Shown piece by piece: positions 32,345-44,542 of a stretch of 64,000 nucleotides of DNA. Numbering within the stretch: position 1 is the stretch's first letter; every line of letters starts with the position of its first letter. The notes under the pieces were generated by a model that saw only the letters and a program-made list of their open reading frames with translations, made no database searches and was not told where the DNA came from. Made by a program: the position numbers and the translations under genes. This DNA comes from Brachypterus glaber (lineage: Eukaryota; Arthropoda; Insecta; Coleoptera; Kateretidae), in NCBI GenBank assembly GCA_958510825.1, contig OY294044.1, positions 45,844,626 to 45,908,625 on the forward strand. The letters run 5' to 3'.

Positions 32345-33117
32345 TACTCAAAAAAATTACGTTATTGGCTCAAAGTAGTCAACACTCTTGGTAGTTATTC
32401 TTTTAGCTTAAAAGATGTGTATCGTCAAACAAAAGTATTTATCTTGTCCCAAGAAAAGTGTCGCTTTTAAAATATTTTTAAAATTCTCTTGAACCTGGCG
32501 TATTTGAGGCAAAAACCATTTATCTTGTTTAAAGATTGGTAAAAATTAAATAATTTTAAAATTTCGTTGTATTTTTAATACTGAATGTTATTTGTTAACA
32601 CATATTTTTTATTTATATCGCCACAATTGGTATTTAATACTTTACTTGTAAAATACTACAATGTGTGTAGTGTATACAAAATGTTGTCATACTAACATAG
32701 AGAGCGTGCTGTTGCGTGGGGATCCAAATGTACCAGCACGTTGTGATGTGGTAGTATGACAAAGTACTGTATATAATACACACATTGTAGTATTTAATAT
32801 CACAGTAAAGTATCTCGTAAAGTATTAAATACCAATGGTGGCGATATAAGTAACAAATATGTATTTACAAATAAAATTTAGTATTAAAATGGCAAATTAC
32901 ATTTTCTGAGTGTACTTTGGCCCAAGAAATTTTCTTTTGAGATAAGACCACTTGCATTTTACACAAGATCAAAGAACTTTAAGTTAAAGAATCAGAAAGA
33001 TATTGGCAAGTGCATTATATTTTCATGTTAAGAGAAGACGCTTTTGGACGTATTCAAAAGTGCGAAGCATTTGGCCTAATTTCATATGCCATTACCAAAG
33101 GATCCTTTTTTTCAGTG
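32345..33117 (-). mobile_element. CACTGAAAAAAA-ended element, copy 2, split
   Basis: Reverse-complement relative of 25124-25545. Collinearity breaks at about 32561 and resumes at about 32912, exposing an insertion of about 350 bp. The right end retains TTTTTTTCAGTG; the left end has decayed to TACTCAAAAAAATTACG. Confidence 0.75.
32561..32912. mobile_element. Nested inverted-repeat MITE
   Basis: Arms of more than 100 bp (ATTTTTAATACTGAA ... TATATCGCCACAATTGGTAT ... ACTACAATGTGTGTA) fold on a centre near 32720, where a smaller hairpin (GTCATAC.../...GTATGAC) lies. It interrupts copy 2 of the CACTGAAAAAAA element. Confidence 0.75.
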
Positions 33118-33336
33118 TGGCATAAAACCTTTGATCCAAATAACCAGCTCGATATCCAGTCTCTATATCAAATCGTTCTTGAAACATAGTTGTGTTAAGT
33201 TTATTCACAGAGGACTTTAATAATAATAATATTTAGCATACCAGATTATTTCTTATAGGGGCAGTACATTAAAAATAGAAATGATGCATTTACTATCGCA
33301 GGGTGCCTAAATGGTGCGCCACACAAGTAATTTTTA

Positions 33337-34736
33337 CAGGGTGGCCACTCTCTGGAAAACCGGGAAAACTGGGAAAAGTCAGGGAATTTGACCGACCGGG
33401 AAAGGTCAGGAAATTTTGTGAAAAGTCAGGCAAAATTTTGAAAAAAGGAAAAATGCTAGAAAAGTTGATTAAAATTTTAATCAAAAAAAAGTTTTCTAAT
33501 GATTGCCAAAGGCCCATATTTTAGAAAATTGGTTAGTTTTTTCAATCCACGGAATGCTATTTAAAACTTATTTATTTAAAATATTTGGCCTGCGGTGCCT
33601 ACATTATACTTTATAAAAGATTTGCCAAATCAAATTTGCTTATCAAGTTTTTTTGCAATAATTTGTAATATTTTCACCTACGAAATAGTTATTACCTATA
33701 AAGCTGTAGAAAACAAGCAAAAAATACTATATTTTTACGAATTCTTTTATGTATTGATTAAATTTCGCCTGCGATCCTAATGTTGTGTTTTTTTACAAAT
33801 GTATATATTTTTTTTTATTTGCGAAGGCCTAATTTATTTAATAACTTTTATCTACTTTTTTGCATATAATTTTAATAATTTTCGCCTGTGGCACCTATTT
33901 CGCGTTTTTTTTTTATAAATCTATTATTTTTTATTTTTGCGAAGACAGTTTGTTTTAAAATTACTTTTTTGCATATTATTTTAAAATATTTCGCCAGCGG
34001 CGCCCACATTATACTTCTTTATAAAAGATTTGCCTGTCAAAAACCAAATTGGCCAAACAAGTATTTTTTGCAATATTTTGTAATATTTTCACCTACGAAA
34101 TTGTTATTAACTATAAAGCTGTATGATACTAGCAAAAAAATACTATATTTTTGCGAATGCTTTTATGTATTAATTAAAATTTGTGCTTTTTTTACAAATG
34201 CATGTATTTTTTTATATTCGCGAAAGCTTAATTTTTTTAATAACTTAATTTAACTTTATTTACTTTTTTGCATATAATTCTAAAAATTTCGCCTGCGGTG
34301 CTTTTTTCGTGTTTTTTAATAAATTCATCTTTTATTTTTTATTTGCGAAGACCGAAGCGAAGACTTTTTACCTTTTACTGTTTAAAAATTACTTTTTGCA
34401 TATTATTTTAAAAATTTTCTACTGCTTGTTTTACAAATTCATATATTTTTTTTCGATTTATGAAGGCTTCATTTGTTTATATTTTAATTATTTTGTTTTC
34501 TTTACACTTTGATTAAATAAATAGAAAGCAAATATTTACTTAATTATTGTCTAAAGTAAACTAATGAAAAAGTGTTGGAGCCCTAATTTTAGTATCCATC
34601 GAATAGAAAATCAAATTAAAAAAAGTCGTTTTTTGTCACAAGACTCTACTTATTGGTCAGGGAAAAATCAAAAAAAATTCCTGGAAAACCGGGAAAAGTC
34701 GTGGAAATTTGTTTCTGAAAAATAGTGGTCACCCTG
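33337..34736. mobile_element. CAGGGTGGCCACT-ended element filled with tandem repeat
   Basis: The 1.4-kb element has ends CAGGGTGGCCACT and the complement of CAGGGTGACCACT. Just inside are GGAAAACCGGGAAAA and its counterpart. The termini look hAT-like, but no clean 8-bp duplication was found. The interior (33580-34310) is a degenerate array with core TTCGCCTGCGGTGCC near 33588, 33766, 33883, 33990 and 34290, including a duplicated unit (ACATTATACTT-TTTATAAAAGATTTGCC). The hydrophobic, Phe-rich frames here arise from T-rich repeat sequence and are not proteins. Confidence 0.7.
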
Positions 34737-34818
34737 TTTTATCACTTATGTGGATAATAACATGTAGTTTAATACTAGATATGCTTATTTTGAAAAGTAA
34801 ACATTGAAACATTTTTAG

Positions 34819-34843
34819 TAATAATAATAATAATAATAATAAA
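34819..34843. repeat. (TAA)n microsatellite
   Basis: About eight consecutive TAA units followed by AAATACATTTATTTACC. Confidence 0.9.
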
Positions 34844-34984
34844 TACATTTATTTACCCATAAAGAAAATATTATATAATATATAAGTGATACAAAAGTAC
34901 AAATATAAATATACACATATATACCCATAGGCAAAATGGTTATGCTCAGATCGTTGGTTTTACTATTTATAATTTTTTGATTTA

Positions 34985-35119
34985 GGGCCACTTGCACCAA
35001 CGATGGTTTAACTTTAAACTTGGATTAAATTGACGGTCAACCAATCATAACGCAGAATTTTTAACTTAAACTCGGTTTAGTCAAGATAATCCCAGAACAA
35101 AAGTTGGTGCAAGTGGCCC
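34985..35119. mobile_element. GGGCCACTTGCACCAA MITE, copy 1, TSD TTA
   Basis: This 135-bp hairpin has GGGCCACTTGCACCAA ends and is flanked by TTA on both sides (34982-34984, 35120-35122), as in PIF/Harbinger insertions. Copies of 134-135 bp are at 39263-39396 and 58446-58580. Confidence 0.88.
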
Positions 35120-35122
35120 TTA

Positions 35123-36302
35123 GTGTCATATAATAAAAGCCACACTTGGTCTTCCGCACAACCAAAAATAAATTAAATATATTTAAAAATAAAATTATTA
35201 GGTGGTAGATAAACTAAAGTACGCTATTAAGTTTTTACATAATTACTTATATCAATAAACAAGAAAAAAAGAAAAAACAAATGAGAGAAAAGAAAAAAAG
35301 CTAAATTAAATTATCATTTAAATAGATCCGTAATTTACTAAAAAAATTACTTAATTAAAGACATCGACTTGAATTCATCAGGCAACTTATTGAAAAAATT
35401 AGCAACATTGTAGGAGTATCCCCGTTTAAACAAAGCAGTTTTATGTGTTGGTACAGTTATAATTTTCCTATGCCTAGTATATTCTATCAAATTCATGAAT
35501 ATTATTTTGTTATGGTTTTCAATTTAGAGAAATATTGATCAAACTGTTTTTCTCATGAATAAACATTTTGTACACGAAACACAGCGCAAAACGTATTGAT
35601 TTCTGGAGTTTCCAGACCCCACGGAATAAGAAATGCGTAAAAGGGGAAATACTAAGAATTGCCGAACAAAAATAGCTATACTATACTAAGATAAAAAAAT
35701 TAAATATATCTGTCTCGGACTTCCTCCTAAAAATTTTAGACAAAAATTTAAAAAGAATTGGTATCATGATTATTTTTATTTATTGTATTTTATTTTAATT
35801 TGTTTGCAATCTCTTTAATTTTTTTTGTAACAAACTTCAGATACCATTTTTTAGGAAAACGAAACAGCGAAAACTATTGATTTCTAGTCTAGAAATTCTA
35901 GATATAGAGTTTTCCACTCCATAATAAATTCATATAAGGGAATATTTTTGGAATTTTAAGTTTACTGAACAAGAAAAGATGGGAGCATAAAAACCTTACC
36001 TAATGGAAAGGGGGATCCTGTGATACATAGGTAATTTTAAAGCAAATAAAATTCTCTAGTCGACCATATATTTTTTATTTTTTTTTTCTAAAATTTTATT
36101 TATATCATATAAAATTAGTTTAAAAGTATAATTGACTCGATAATTGACGCATTTGCATCATGAATTAGACCATTTTTCAAAAATTGTTTGATTTTTCTTT
36201 AAATTTCTTAAAAAAGAAATTTTGACTAAATTTCCTGTTTTCAACCTTATTTAAACCCCCAAAAGTTGTCTCGAAAAAATAAACAACCATATATCAAATA
36301 GA
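35123..36302. repeat. AT-rich DNA with a diverged 300-bp direct repeat
   Basis: ACAGCGCAAAACGTATTGATTTCTGGAG...CC-CACGGAATAA (about 35580-35660) is echoed by ACAGCGAAAACTATTGATTTCT...CCACTCCATAATAA (about 35866-35930). Otherwise nothing is recognised. Confidence 0.4.
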
Positions 36303-37366
36303 GAATTGTAGAGTTGAAATAGTGTGCTAAGTGCCTATATCATAGTTTTGAGATAAAATGTAATTTCTTTTTATATTATATTTATAATATATATTTCATT
36401 TCAACTATATTTGAAAGGAATCATTGGTTCCCTAAGTATATACATGCAAAAATGGATCCTAAATCTCGACCTAAATTTGATCATACCGAGTCATAAAGAA
36501 AAAAAAAGGCTGTAGATTTCTAAAATATGCTAAGTGCCATCTCATATTACATACCAAATCGGGCTATGTACCTAGTGTATTACATTTAAAAACGTGTTCT
36601 AAAGAAAATAAATTTATACAGGACTCGATACAGGGTGTCCCAGACTTAATTACTCATACTGATTGAGATAATGAAGACGAACAAAAACATGTTTATATAA
36701 TATTTAAATCTCTTTAAAATTTATAAAAAAAAACTACCCCCAAGTTAGCCACCCTCAAGTTACTACCCCCAACCTTAACAGTTCTCTGCCGCCGGTTTCT
36801 ATTGGAGCCAACCTGTTTCACATTAAACTGATCCAGTATTGTTGGCTTGAATAAACAATGCTAGGTAGGCCTACGACCATGAACGTAGGCATACGACTAA
36901 AGGTATGTTAAACCCAAAAGTGCACGCTTTTCAGATTTTTGTTTTGTTTTTTTTTCTTTGTTATTTTGGGGCCATGCAAATAATAAAAAAAGGTGTTGAC
37001 ACCCGAGAAAACCTAAATTTTGTTGCATCGGCAGTGAATGTCTTAGAAAGTTAAATAGCACCCTGCTTTTGCTTTCTTTTCTTTGCATTGCTTAGGTCTT
37101 TCCATCGATTCTAAATTGCCAAAACACACACTGCCAGTGTGACACTGGACGTCGTTAAATAACAGAAATGTCTATCTGGCACTTAGCACATAATATATGT
37201 CAGCCCCAATGACAATAGCCCATGCCAACTTTTAAAAAATGATATTATCAGTGTTGTAGTGGCAGTGGAACCTAGCGCACCATGTATGTTAATGGCGATG
37301 GCACAAGTATACTCAAATCCCTATTTTTTGGCACTTAGCACATTATTTATTTCAACTCCACAATTT
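36303..37366. mobile_element. Inverted-repeat element with GTGCTAAGTGCC motif
   Basis: GAATTGTAGAGTTGAAATA followed by GTGCTAAGTGCC at the left is mirrored at 37326-37366. A second inner pair of GTGCTAAGTGCC-type sites lies near 36528 and 37180. The frames inside (for example 36897-37088 minus) are not convincing. Confidence 0.55.
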
Positions 37367-37659
37367 TAAAGGCTTTAAAACGTTGTATCGCACGATTCGC
37401 CTTTTCATTAAAAAATGCCCCCTATGCCCCTCTGCCCACATTTTAAAAGCTAAAAATATCAAATATATCCAAAAAGGTAGTTTAAGTTGTCTTATTTACG
37501 AGTTATATATATATAAATTAAAAGTCTGGGTGACTTTTGGTCCGCACAGTGTGTTAAAACTATTTAAACCTGCGTTTCTGATTGATAAATTTCTTAAGCA
37601 CTGAGCAAAAAATAATTCTGGATAAATTTAACCAAAATCCATTTAAAGTACCTTAATAT

Positions 37660-37875
37660 CGAGGGGTTCATATCCAGAAAAAATTTTGTACGGAAGATTT
37701 CGAGAGATTACGTAACTAAAATACGAAATATTAGGCAAAATTTCGCAAAATTACGCAAAACTACGCAAAATTACGCAAGGTTACTCAGAGCTTATACAGT
37801 GTACTCTGTACAATTTTCAAGAATTCAAGGTTACGCAGAGCTGGTACAGAGATTAAGCGGAAGATTAACCCCTCG
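37660..37875. mobile_element. CGAGGGGT element with minisatellite, copy 3
   Basis: The ends CGAGGGGTTCATATCC and the complement of CGAGGGGTTAATCTTCC enclose a (TTACGCAAAA)-type array. The 8-bp flanks CTTAATAT (37652-37659) and CTAAATAT (37876-37883) differ at one base. It shares its ends with 21318-21510 but not the array sequence. Confidence 0.75.
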
Positions 37876-37883
37876 CTAAATAT

Positions 37884-39259
37884 AGCCTACATTAAATGAG
37901 TTACGTAACTAGTACATATAGTATTAATAAGACGTAACTAGCACTAGAAAAAAGAATTTTAATATCGGTCAATAACATTTGACTTTATATTGACTTTATT
38001 TTTATGACTCTTCGTAAAAAGTATAGAGTAGACATTGTCTACTAGACAATTAATGTGTTATTGTCTATTGTCCATCAAATTATTTACTTAAGGATCAAAT
38101 AGAGTTTTAATGGTGTTTATTAACGATACAAATAAAACATATTTACACCTAAAATTTTTAAATACAATCAACTTTCACGAACAAAATTTAGGCATTGAGG
38201 CCGTGCACAAATTTCGTAAGGCATTTTTGACCCCACCTCCATGTGTGTATAATTTTCTCATAGGTTTATTTCAGGCAAAAGAAAAAACTCCTATGTAAGC
38301 TTATAAAAAAAAATCTTACGTAATAATATGAAACAGTTTAAGCAATTTCAACTTTTGCTTCAAGAAAATCTGTTTTTTTGTCTTTTAACAAAATTATAAA
38401 TATATAAAAATAATATTTCTCATGTATGTGCGTAGGATTGTTTTTTTGCATCCTTGAAATTTGATCATTTCGTGCTTGTTTGTTGTTTATTACTAATTAA
38501 TTAATCGGGGAATTAAATAATTATATTATTATTATTATTAATTATATATTTCAATATTGAATTCTACCATTTTCTTGCCTTAATTTAGCACCTATGGGCC
38601 CTTGGGGTGAAAGTTGTTTATACTGCGTAATACATTTTACTTAACATTGACTATGCATCCTTATTAATTATTAATAATAAATAATTAATTAATAAAAAAT
38701 ATTTTTTTCACAAAATATTAATAACAACATTTTTTACCCCTACTTTCTAATTATTTACACGCCAACATTTTTCTATGTCTGTAGGTATATAATATTTTAA
38801 ACGCCTTATGCATTTATGGCTACATGCTTTCTTATTGAAATAATAATATTTATTAACTGTACAGTGAATACTGCATTAATTGAAATTATAATGGTTAAAT
38901 AAGAATAAATCATAATATAATTATAAATATAATAATATTTAATAATAAAATAATTAAATATAAAGCATATTGTACTTGTAGGTTAAGTACCTCGAGTTTG
39001 AACTGATAGTAAATGTTAATGAATTATAACGTATATTTTCACAGTTTATAAACATTTGCGAGTGTTTTAAACAAGGTTAGTATTATCATTATTTTGATAA
39101 AGAACCTTTTATCAATCATGGTAGGCTGACTGAAAGTAATTACACTGTTAGAAAAGAGAAAACCTGGAAAAAGTTCTGGATAGTAGGGCTGCAGATTTTG
39201 TTTTTTAGAGAATGTTTGACTAAAAATACCTGGTTTTACATTATTATATTGCAATATAT
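37884..39259. other. AT-rich DNA upstream of the helicase gene
   Basis: The frame at 38110-38298 has no domain. No inverted repeats were noticed. Missing 5' exons of the helicase, if any, could lie here, but none was recognised. Confidence 0.4.
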
Positions 39260-39262
39260 TTA

Positions 39263-39396
39263 GGGCCACTTGCACGAACTCTTAATCTGTGATTATCTCG
39301 ACAAAACTGAGTTTAAGTTAAAAACAGTACGTTCGACCAATCGACCATCAATTTAATCCAATTTAAAGTCCAAACCATGGTTGGTGCAAGTGATCC
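39263..39396. mobile_element. GGGCCACTTGCAC MITE, copy 3
   Basis: A 134-bp hairpin related to 34985-35119. The left flank is TTA; the right end has decayed (GTGATCC for GTGGCCC), so the duplication is lost. It ends about 60 bp before the candidate splice acceptor of the helicase gene and so probably sits in its first intron or promoter. Confidence 0.75.
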
Positions 39397-39452
39397 AATA
39401 AACAATTTTCTTCAATTTTTAATATTCATACTTAATTATATTTGTTTGTTTC

Positions 39453-39573
39453 AGGTAATATTCTAAAGGCTCTATCACACTAACGTAGAGGAGAATTCTT
39501 ACCATAGATATCGTAAGTATAACAACAGTTGCTAACATAAATATTTAAAACATAATACCTAAGATCTAATAAA
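39453..39573 (+). promoter_or_regulatory. Candidate 3' splice site and 5' UTR of the helicase gene
   Basis: TTTGTTTGTTTCAG ends at 39454, a strong acceptor. The sequence from there to the ATG has an in-frame stop (TAA, 39553-39555), so it would be 5' UTR. A weaker AG at 39562-39563 would instead leave an open frame (one base, then SNK) into the ATG and could join an upstream coding exon. Confidence 0.45.
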
Positions 39574-42240
39574 ATGAGCGACAAACGGAAAAAGCGATAC
39601 GAATCGTCTGATTCGGACAGCGTAGACAGTTCAGAAGAAGCTAGAAAGAAAGATTTAAAAGAAAGGGATGAGTTTGCAGACCGTTTGAAGAAAAAAGATC
39701 TATCCAAAGTTCGAAATGTCATCCAAGCGTCTGACAAAAGAGCATACGAAGAAGCAGCTAAAAGATTAAAGCTCGAAAACGAAGATCGAAGTAAAATAGT
39801 GCCAAAATTAAGAGTAGAGTCTAGAAGAAAGTACTTGGAAAAAAGAAAAGATGATAAATTAGCAGAGTTAGAAGCTGATATAGCCGATGATGAATATCTT
39901 TTCGAAGAAGAAGTCCTTACCGAACGCGAAAAAAAAGAAAGACAACACAAAAAAGAGTTGCTGCAGTTAGCTCTCGAACATGAAAAGGCTAGAGAACTTG
40001 AACGGGTCCAGAGGTATCACATGCCCAGAGATCTGGGCAAAGACTCAACTGAAAACTACGTAGAAGTTGATGAATTGGAAAAAGTGCCACAATCTGAACA
40101 GAAAAAATGGGAAAAAGATCAAATGGCATCTGCCGTTTTCAAATTTGGCGCCAAAGATAGCGGAAAGAAAGACGATTACGAATTAGTTTTGGACGACCAG
40201 ATAGAGTTTATCCAAGCTATTCAACTTCCGGGTAGTAAGGAGAAAAAAGAGCCGGAACTCACTCCTACTCAAAAAAAGATACTTGATATAGAAGAAACAA
40301 AAAAATCACTTCCTGTTTTTCCGTTCCGAAATGAATTCATTCAGGCTGTCAAAGAAAACCAAGTTTTGATCATCGAGGGGGAAACGGGTTCTGGAAAAAC
40401 AACTCAGCTACCTCAGTACCTTCATGAAGCGGGTTTTACTGATGGAAACAAGAAAATAGGTTGCACACAACCCAGGAGAGTTGCTGCAATGTCCGTAGCT
40501 GCTCGTGTAGCTCAAGAAATGGGCGTTAAGCTTGGCAACGAAGTTGGTTATGCTATAAGGTTTGAAGACTGCACCTCTGAAAGAACGGTTATAAAATATA
40601 TGACAGACGGTACGCTGCATAGGGAATTTCTTTCTGAACCAGATTTAGCTTCGTATACCGTCATGATCATCGATGAAGCACATGAACGTACTTTACATAC
40701 AGACATTCTTTTTGGCCTAGTAAAAGATATAGCTAGGTTTAGGCCAGATTTAAAACTACTGATATCCAGTGCCACCTTGGATGCACAAAAGTTTTCAGAA
40801 TTCTTTGATGGTGCTCCAATTTTTCGAATACCCGGTAGAAGATTTCCTGTAGATATATACTACACCAAAGCACCTGAAGCAGATTATATTGACGCTTGTG
40901 TTGTTTCTGTTTTACAGATACATGCAACCCAACCTTTGGGAGATGTTTTAGTCTTTTTAACCGGTCAAGAAGAAATTGAAACTTGCCAGGAATTATTAAC
41001 CGATAAGGTCAGAAGGTTAGGATCAAAGGTTAAAGAACTATTAGTACTACCTGTTTATGCCAACTTACCAAGTGATATGCAAGCCAAGATATTTGATCCT
41101 ACACCGCCTGGTGCTAGGAAAGTGGTATTAGCTACGAACATAGCAGAAACATCTTTGACTATTGACAATATTATATACGTCATTGATCCAGGTTTTGCAA
41201 AACAGAATCATTTTAACTCTAGAACCGGTATGGAAAGTTTGATGGTAGTACCCATATCAAAAGCATCAGCTAATCAGAGAGCTGGACGGGCTGGTAGAGT
41301 GGCAGCTGGTAAATGCTTTAGATTGTACACAGCTTGGAGTTATAAGCACGAGTTAGAAGACAATACTGTACCAGAAATTCAAAGAATCAATCTAGGAAAT
41401 GCTGTACTTATGTTAAAGGCTTTAGGTATTAATGATTTGGTACATTTTGATTTCTTAGATCCTCCTCCCCATGAAACACTAATATTAGCCTTAGAACAGC
41501 TATACGCCCTAGGAGCCTTAAATCACCATGGAGAACTAACCAAGTTAGGACGTAGAATGGCTGAATTTCCGGTGGATCCAATGATGGCCAAAATGTTACT
41601 AGCATCAGAAAAATACAAATGCGCTGAGGAAATAGTTACGATAGCCGCTATGTTATCTGTAAATGGCGCTATATTCTACCGACCTAAAGACAAAATAATA
41701 CACGCAGACACAGCACGAAAGAACTTTAATCACATTCACGGTGATCATTTGAGTTTGTTAAACGTGTATAACCAATGGAAAGATTCTGATTATTCAACTC
41801 AATGGTGTTACGAAAATTTTATCCAATACAGATCTATGAAACGAGCAAGAGATGTTAGAGAACAACTGGTTGGATTGATGCAAAGAGTCGAAATAGAAAT
41901 GGTATCCAACGTTACGGAAACGATAGATATTAGGAAAGCTATAACAGCAGGTTACTTTTATCACATTTCCAGACTTTCCAAAGGCGGGAATTATAAAACG
42001 GTAAAGCACAACCAAAGCGTAACGATCCATCCCAACAGCGCGTTGTTTGAAGAATTGCCCAGATGGGCCTTGTACCACGAGCTTGTGTTCACTACGAAGG
42101 AGTTTATGAGACAAATAATCGAAATTGAAAGCAAATGGTTGCTGGAAGTTGCGCCGCATTACTATAAGCAAAAAGAGTTAGAGGATAGTACCAATAAGAG
42201 GATGCCCAAAACAGTAGGAAGAAGTACCAAAACGGATTAA
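39574..42240 (+). CDS. DHX16: DHX16/Prp2-type DEAH-box pre-mRNA splicing helicase
   Basis: An ATP-dependent RNA helicase of the DEAH/RHA family, 888 residues. DHX16/Prp2 acts in the nucleus on the activated spliceosome, remodelling it just before the first transesterification. Residues 1-240 form a charged, Lys/Glu-rich N-terminal region. The two RecA domains follow with every motif intact: [11 protein letters not shown] (269-278), Ia TQPRRVAA (298-305), II DEAH (367-370), III SAT (399-401), IV around VFLTGQEE (460-467), [11 protein letters not shown] (521-530) and [10 protein letters not shown] (568-575). Winged-helix/ratchet and OB-fold regions fill about 590-870, with the family-typical ITAGYFYH and [14 protein letters not shown]. 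Identity to vertebrate DHX16 is high from residue about 28 onward. It is some 150 residues shorter than the vertebrate protein, at the N-terminus. The ORF is intronless. An in-frame stop 18 bases upstream supports this ATG unless a weak acceptor at 39563 is used. AATAAA occurs at 42594-42599. Confidence 0.97.
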   Translation: MSDKRKKRYESSDSDSVDSSEEARKKDLKERDEFADRLKKKDLSKVRNVIQASDKRAYEEAAKRLKLENEDRSKIVPKLRVESRRKYLEKRKDDKLAELEADIADDEYLFEEEVLTEREKKERQHKKELLQLALEHEKARELERVQRYHMPRDLGKDSTENYVEVDELEKVPQSEQKKWEKDQMASAVFKFGAKDSGKKDDYELVLDDQIEFIQAIQLPGSKEKKEPELTPTQKKILDIEETKKSLPVFPFRNEFIQAVKENQVLIIEGETGSGKTTQLPQYLHEAGFTDGNKKIGCTQPRRVAAMSVAARVAQEMGVKLGNEVGYAIRFEDCTSERTVIKYMTDGTLHREFLSEPDLASYTVMIIDEAHERTLHTDILFGLVKDIARFRPDLKLLISSATLDAQKFSEFFDGAPIFRIPGRRFPVDIYYTKAPEADYIDACVVSVLQIHATQPLGDVLVFLTGQEEIETCQELLTDKVRRLGSKVKELLVLPVYANLPSDMQAKIFDPTPPGARKVVLATNIAETSLTIDNIIYVIDPGFAKQNHFNSRTGMESLMVVPISKASANQRAGRAGRVAAGKCFRLYTAWSYKHELEDNTVPEIQRINLGNAVLMLKALGINDLVHFDFLDPPPHETLILALEQLYALGALNHHGELTKLGRRMAEFPVDPMMAKMLLASEKYKCAEEIVTIAAMLSVNGAIFYRPKDKIIHADTARKNFNHIHGDHLSLLNVYNQWKDSDYSTQWCYENFIQYRSMKRARDVREQLVGLMQRVEIEMVSNVTETIDIRKAITAGYFYHISRLSKGGNYKTVKHNQSVTIHPNSALFEELPRWALYHELVFTTKEFMRQIIEIESKWLLEVAPHYYKQKELEDSTNKRMPKTVGRSTKTD

Positions 42241-42449
42241 AGTAAATTTATTTGAAAGTGACGTGTATATTATGAATGACTTCAAACCAAAAAACTTATA
42301 ACGCGTCCTAAATTAGGACTGTCTAATATATTACGTAACTATTAATTGATTTACCTACTAATTAATGAAATATGGATGGTTCATTATCTTTTTACCGTTA
42401 AAATAATTATTGAGTTTTTTTATTGGTGTATAAAGCTGCCGTCTACGAA

Positions 42450-42560
42450 AGCCCCCGTATCTCCATTTGACTCATAGCAACGTTTTCACGTCAACTTCGT
42501 GTAATATTTTAAAAACGCTAGTATTCTACAAATGTGGATACGGGACGGCAGAAATAACGA
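42450..42560. repeat. Inverted repeat after the helicase gene
   Basis: GCTGCCGTCTACG...CCCGTATCTCCATTTG is mirrored by CAAATGTGGATACGGGACGGCAG. It is a MITE-like hairpin of about 110 bp, probably in or just past the 3' UTR. Confidence 0.6.
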
Positions 42561-42829
42561 GGGTCATACGACAATTTTTTGACACCAACGCATAATAAAA
42601 ATATTTCTGTTTAAATTGTATCAATTTTATTAAGCCTACTCAAGATTTTTTTGTATGACGAATAAAAAGTTAAATTTATCAAATTTTGTCTATTAGAAAT
42701 TCTAAGCTGAACAAAACTTACCAATTATGACTTATTCAACATTTTTTTCATAAAAATTTGGCTATTTTGTTCTGATTTTATATATCTACTTATTAAGTTT
42801 TTAAGTTTATCAAAACATAAGTCAATTAA

Positions 42830-43037
42830 GCTCAACGAACTAATAACTCTTCTTTCTGGAATACGCATACCGTTATATTGAGGCCTGAACAATAACAATT
42901 AGCAGTAACTGGTATTGCTGTCTCTGTTAGAACAAAGATGTGCGAGTAAGACTGACGAATGTTTATGTTGCCGACGTTTTTGTCAGTTTTAACGAATGAA
43001 ATGCCTATTCTAGAGAGAAAAGTCATTAGTTCGTTGA
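42830..43037. mobile_element. MITE with TTAA flanks
   Basis: Inverted ends of about 35 bp (TCAACGAACTAATAACTCTT and the complement of TCAACGAACTAATGACTTTT) are flanked by TTAA at 42826-42829 and 43038-43041. A TTAA target is seen with piggyBac and Kolobok. The minus frame at 42832-43026 is this element. Confidence 0.65.
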
Positions 43038-43041
43038 TTAA

Positions 43042-44542
43042 GTTATGTTAAAAAATAAATTAACCGCTAGCGCGCTATTGTGTAGATAGTTTGCACAGAG
43101 ATGTAACTTGTGTTATGTTTATAAATTAATAGATACTTGTATAATAATCAACTTTTTGTAGAGAAAGTGTCTTAATCTTTAAATTTCCTGTACATTATTT
43201 CTTATTATAAAACCATTTATCTTTGTTAATAATAGACGAGTAAATAAAATATAATTATATATTCATATTAATAGGCAAATACATTACTGAGTATCAAACA
43301 AAATAGACTACTATGATATATTTGCATTAAATAGAATTCACATTATGTAACGTAATTAAAATGTATAACTATACTTAGTTTCTATTAGATAAGGTACCTT
43401 AAGATGATTAATTTCAGAAAATAACAAAAATAAAATAAAATTTTTAATAAACTCTACTTTTTTGAAGATAAATTAAATAATGGGATTTATTTAATTTTAA
43501 GTTTGTATGTAGAATATAATGCAGTTGTATCATGTAAACATACTCGACATGACTTTTAGGTATACCTAACTGTAGTATTAGGTAGCATTCTGTAGTCTAC
43601 TCTACAAATTTTAACCAATAAGATTCCAGGTACAGTATTCGGATGTTAGCTTTCCCTTCAGAGCTTTGAAAATTTGCGAAATTATTGACTCTAACATGTT
43701 AACACCAGAAATTTTGCAAATGTTTTGAAATAAAATGATGAATTGCATTAAGTGCGTAATAGAGAATATAAGTATAATTTAAGACCATTTTCACAATAGC
43801 ATAATAAAGTTTATTATTATAAAGAAATTTTATAAATATACATTATCAAATTTTTAGATGGTCTTTTATTTGATTGAATCATAATCTGTGATCATGATAA
43901 ATCCTTGAATTTAATAAAAGAATTAATTATTTTAGTATACACTATAAAAGTGTTTTTTTTTAATTATTATTCAAGTGAAGCAATGGTTATTATTTACGAT
44001 TTTTTACAATCAATAATCTTTGAAATAATCAAGTTTCTCGCGCCTCCAATACCAAACCCATCATTGGCTGTGGCTTTCTTTTAAAAATTTCTGTATTTGA
44101 TAATAGTCCATACTTTGATACTAATAAAAACCATATAGCAACATTTTCTATTAACTTGCAAATAATTTCTGTATGTTCGGTAATAAATACCAAAAAGTCG
44201 CAGAACTATTTTCTTAGTGTGTAAACAATAATTATGAAGGATACACAGGTTAACCAGAAATTATTTCATACAGACTGCATTATCAAGTACTGGTTTTACT
44301 TCTTAATAATAACACGCCTCATTGCATTCATGTTTTACCATAGGGGAGGTTAGTTTATGACTCAGAAAGATCCGAATTACGTTTGAATGTACGTTAAATC
44401 CGTATCAATAAATACCTACCATCTACGTCAGTGCGTCAATTCATATACATATAAGGTGTAAAAAATAAAAATATGTGTAATAGGAACTATTCATAATAAA
44501 AACTAAACATAGCTGTTTTTTTTATAGTTGTACGTCAGTTTT
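43042..44542. other. AT-rich DNA, nothing recognised
   Basis: About 1.5 kb without a credible frame, array or inverted repeat. Confidence 0.45.

Noticed and set aside
33888..34512. Hydrophobic frames that might be membrane proteins
   Set aside because: They arise from T-rich tandem repeat sequence inside a transposon; Phe/Leu/Ile bias is compositional.
39480..39950. 156-codon minus-strand frame over the start of the helicase gene
   Set aside because: It is the antisense shadow of a Lys/Glu-rich coding region (Ser/Phe-rich product) with no domain.
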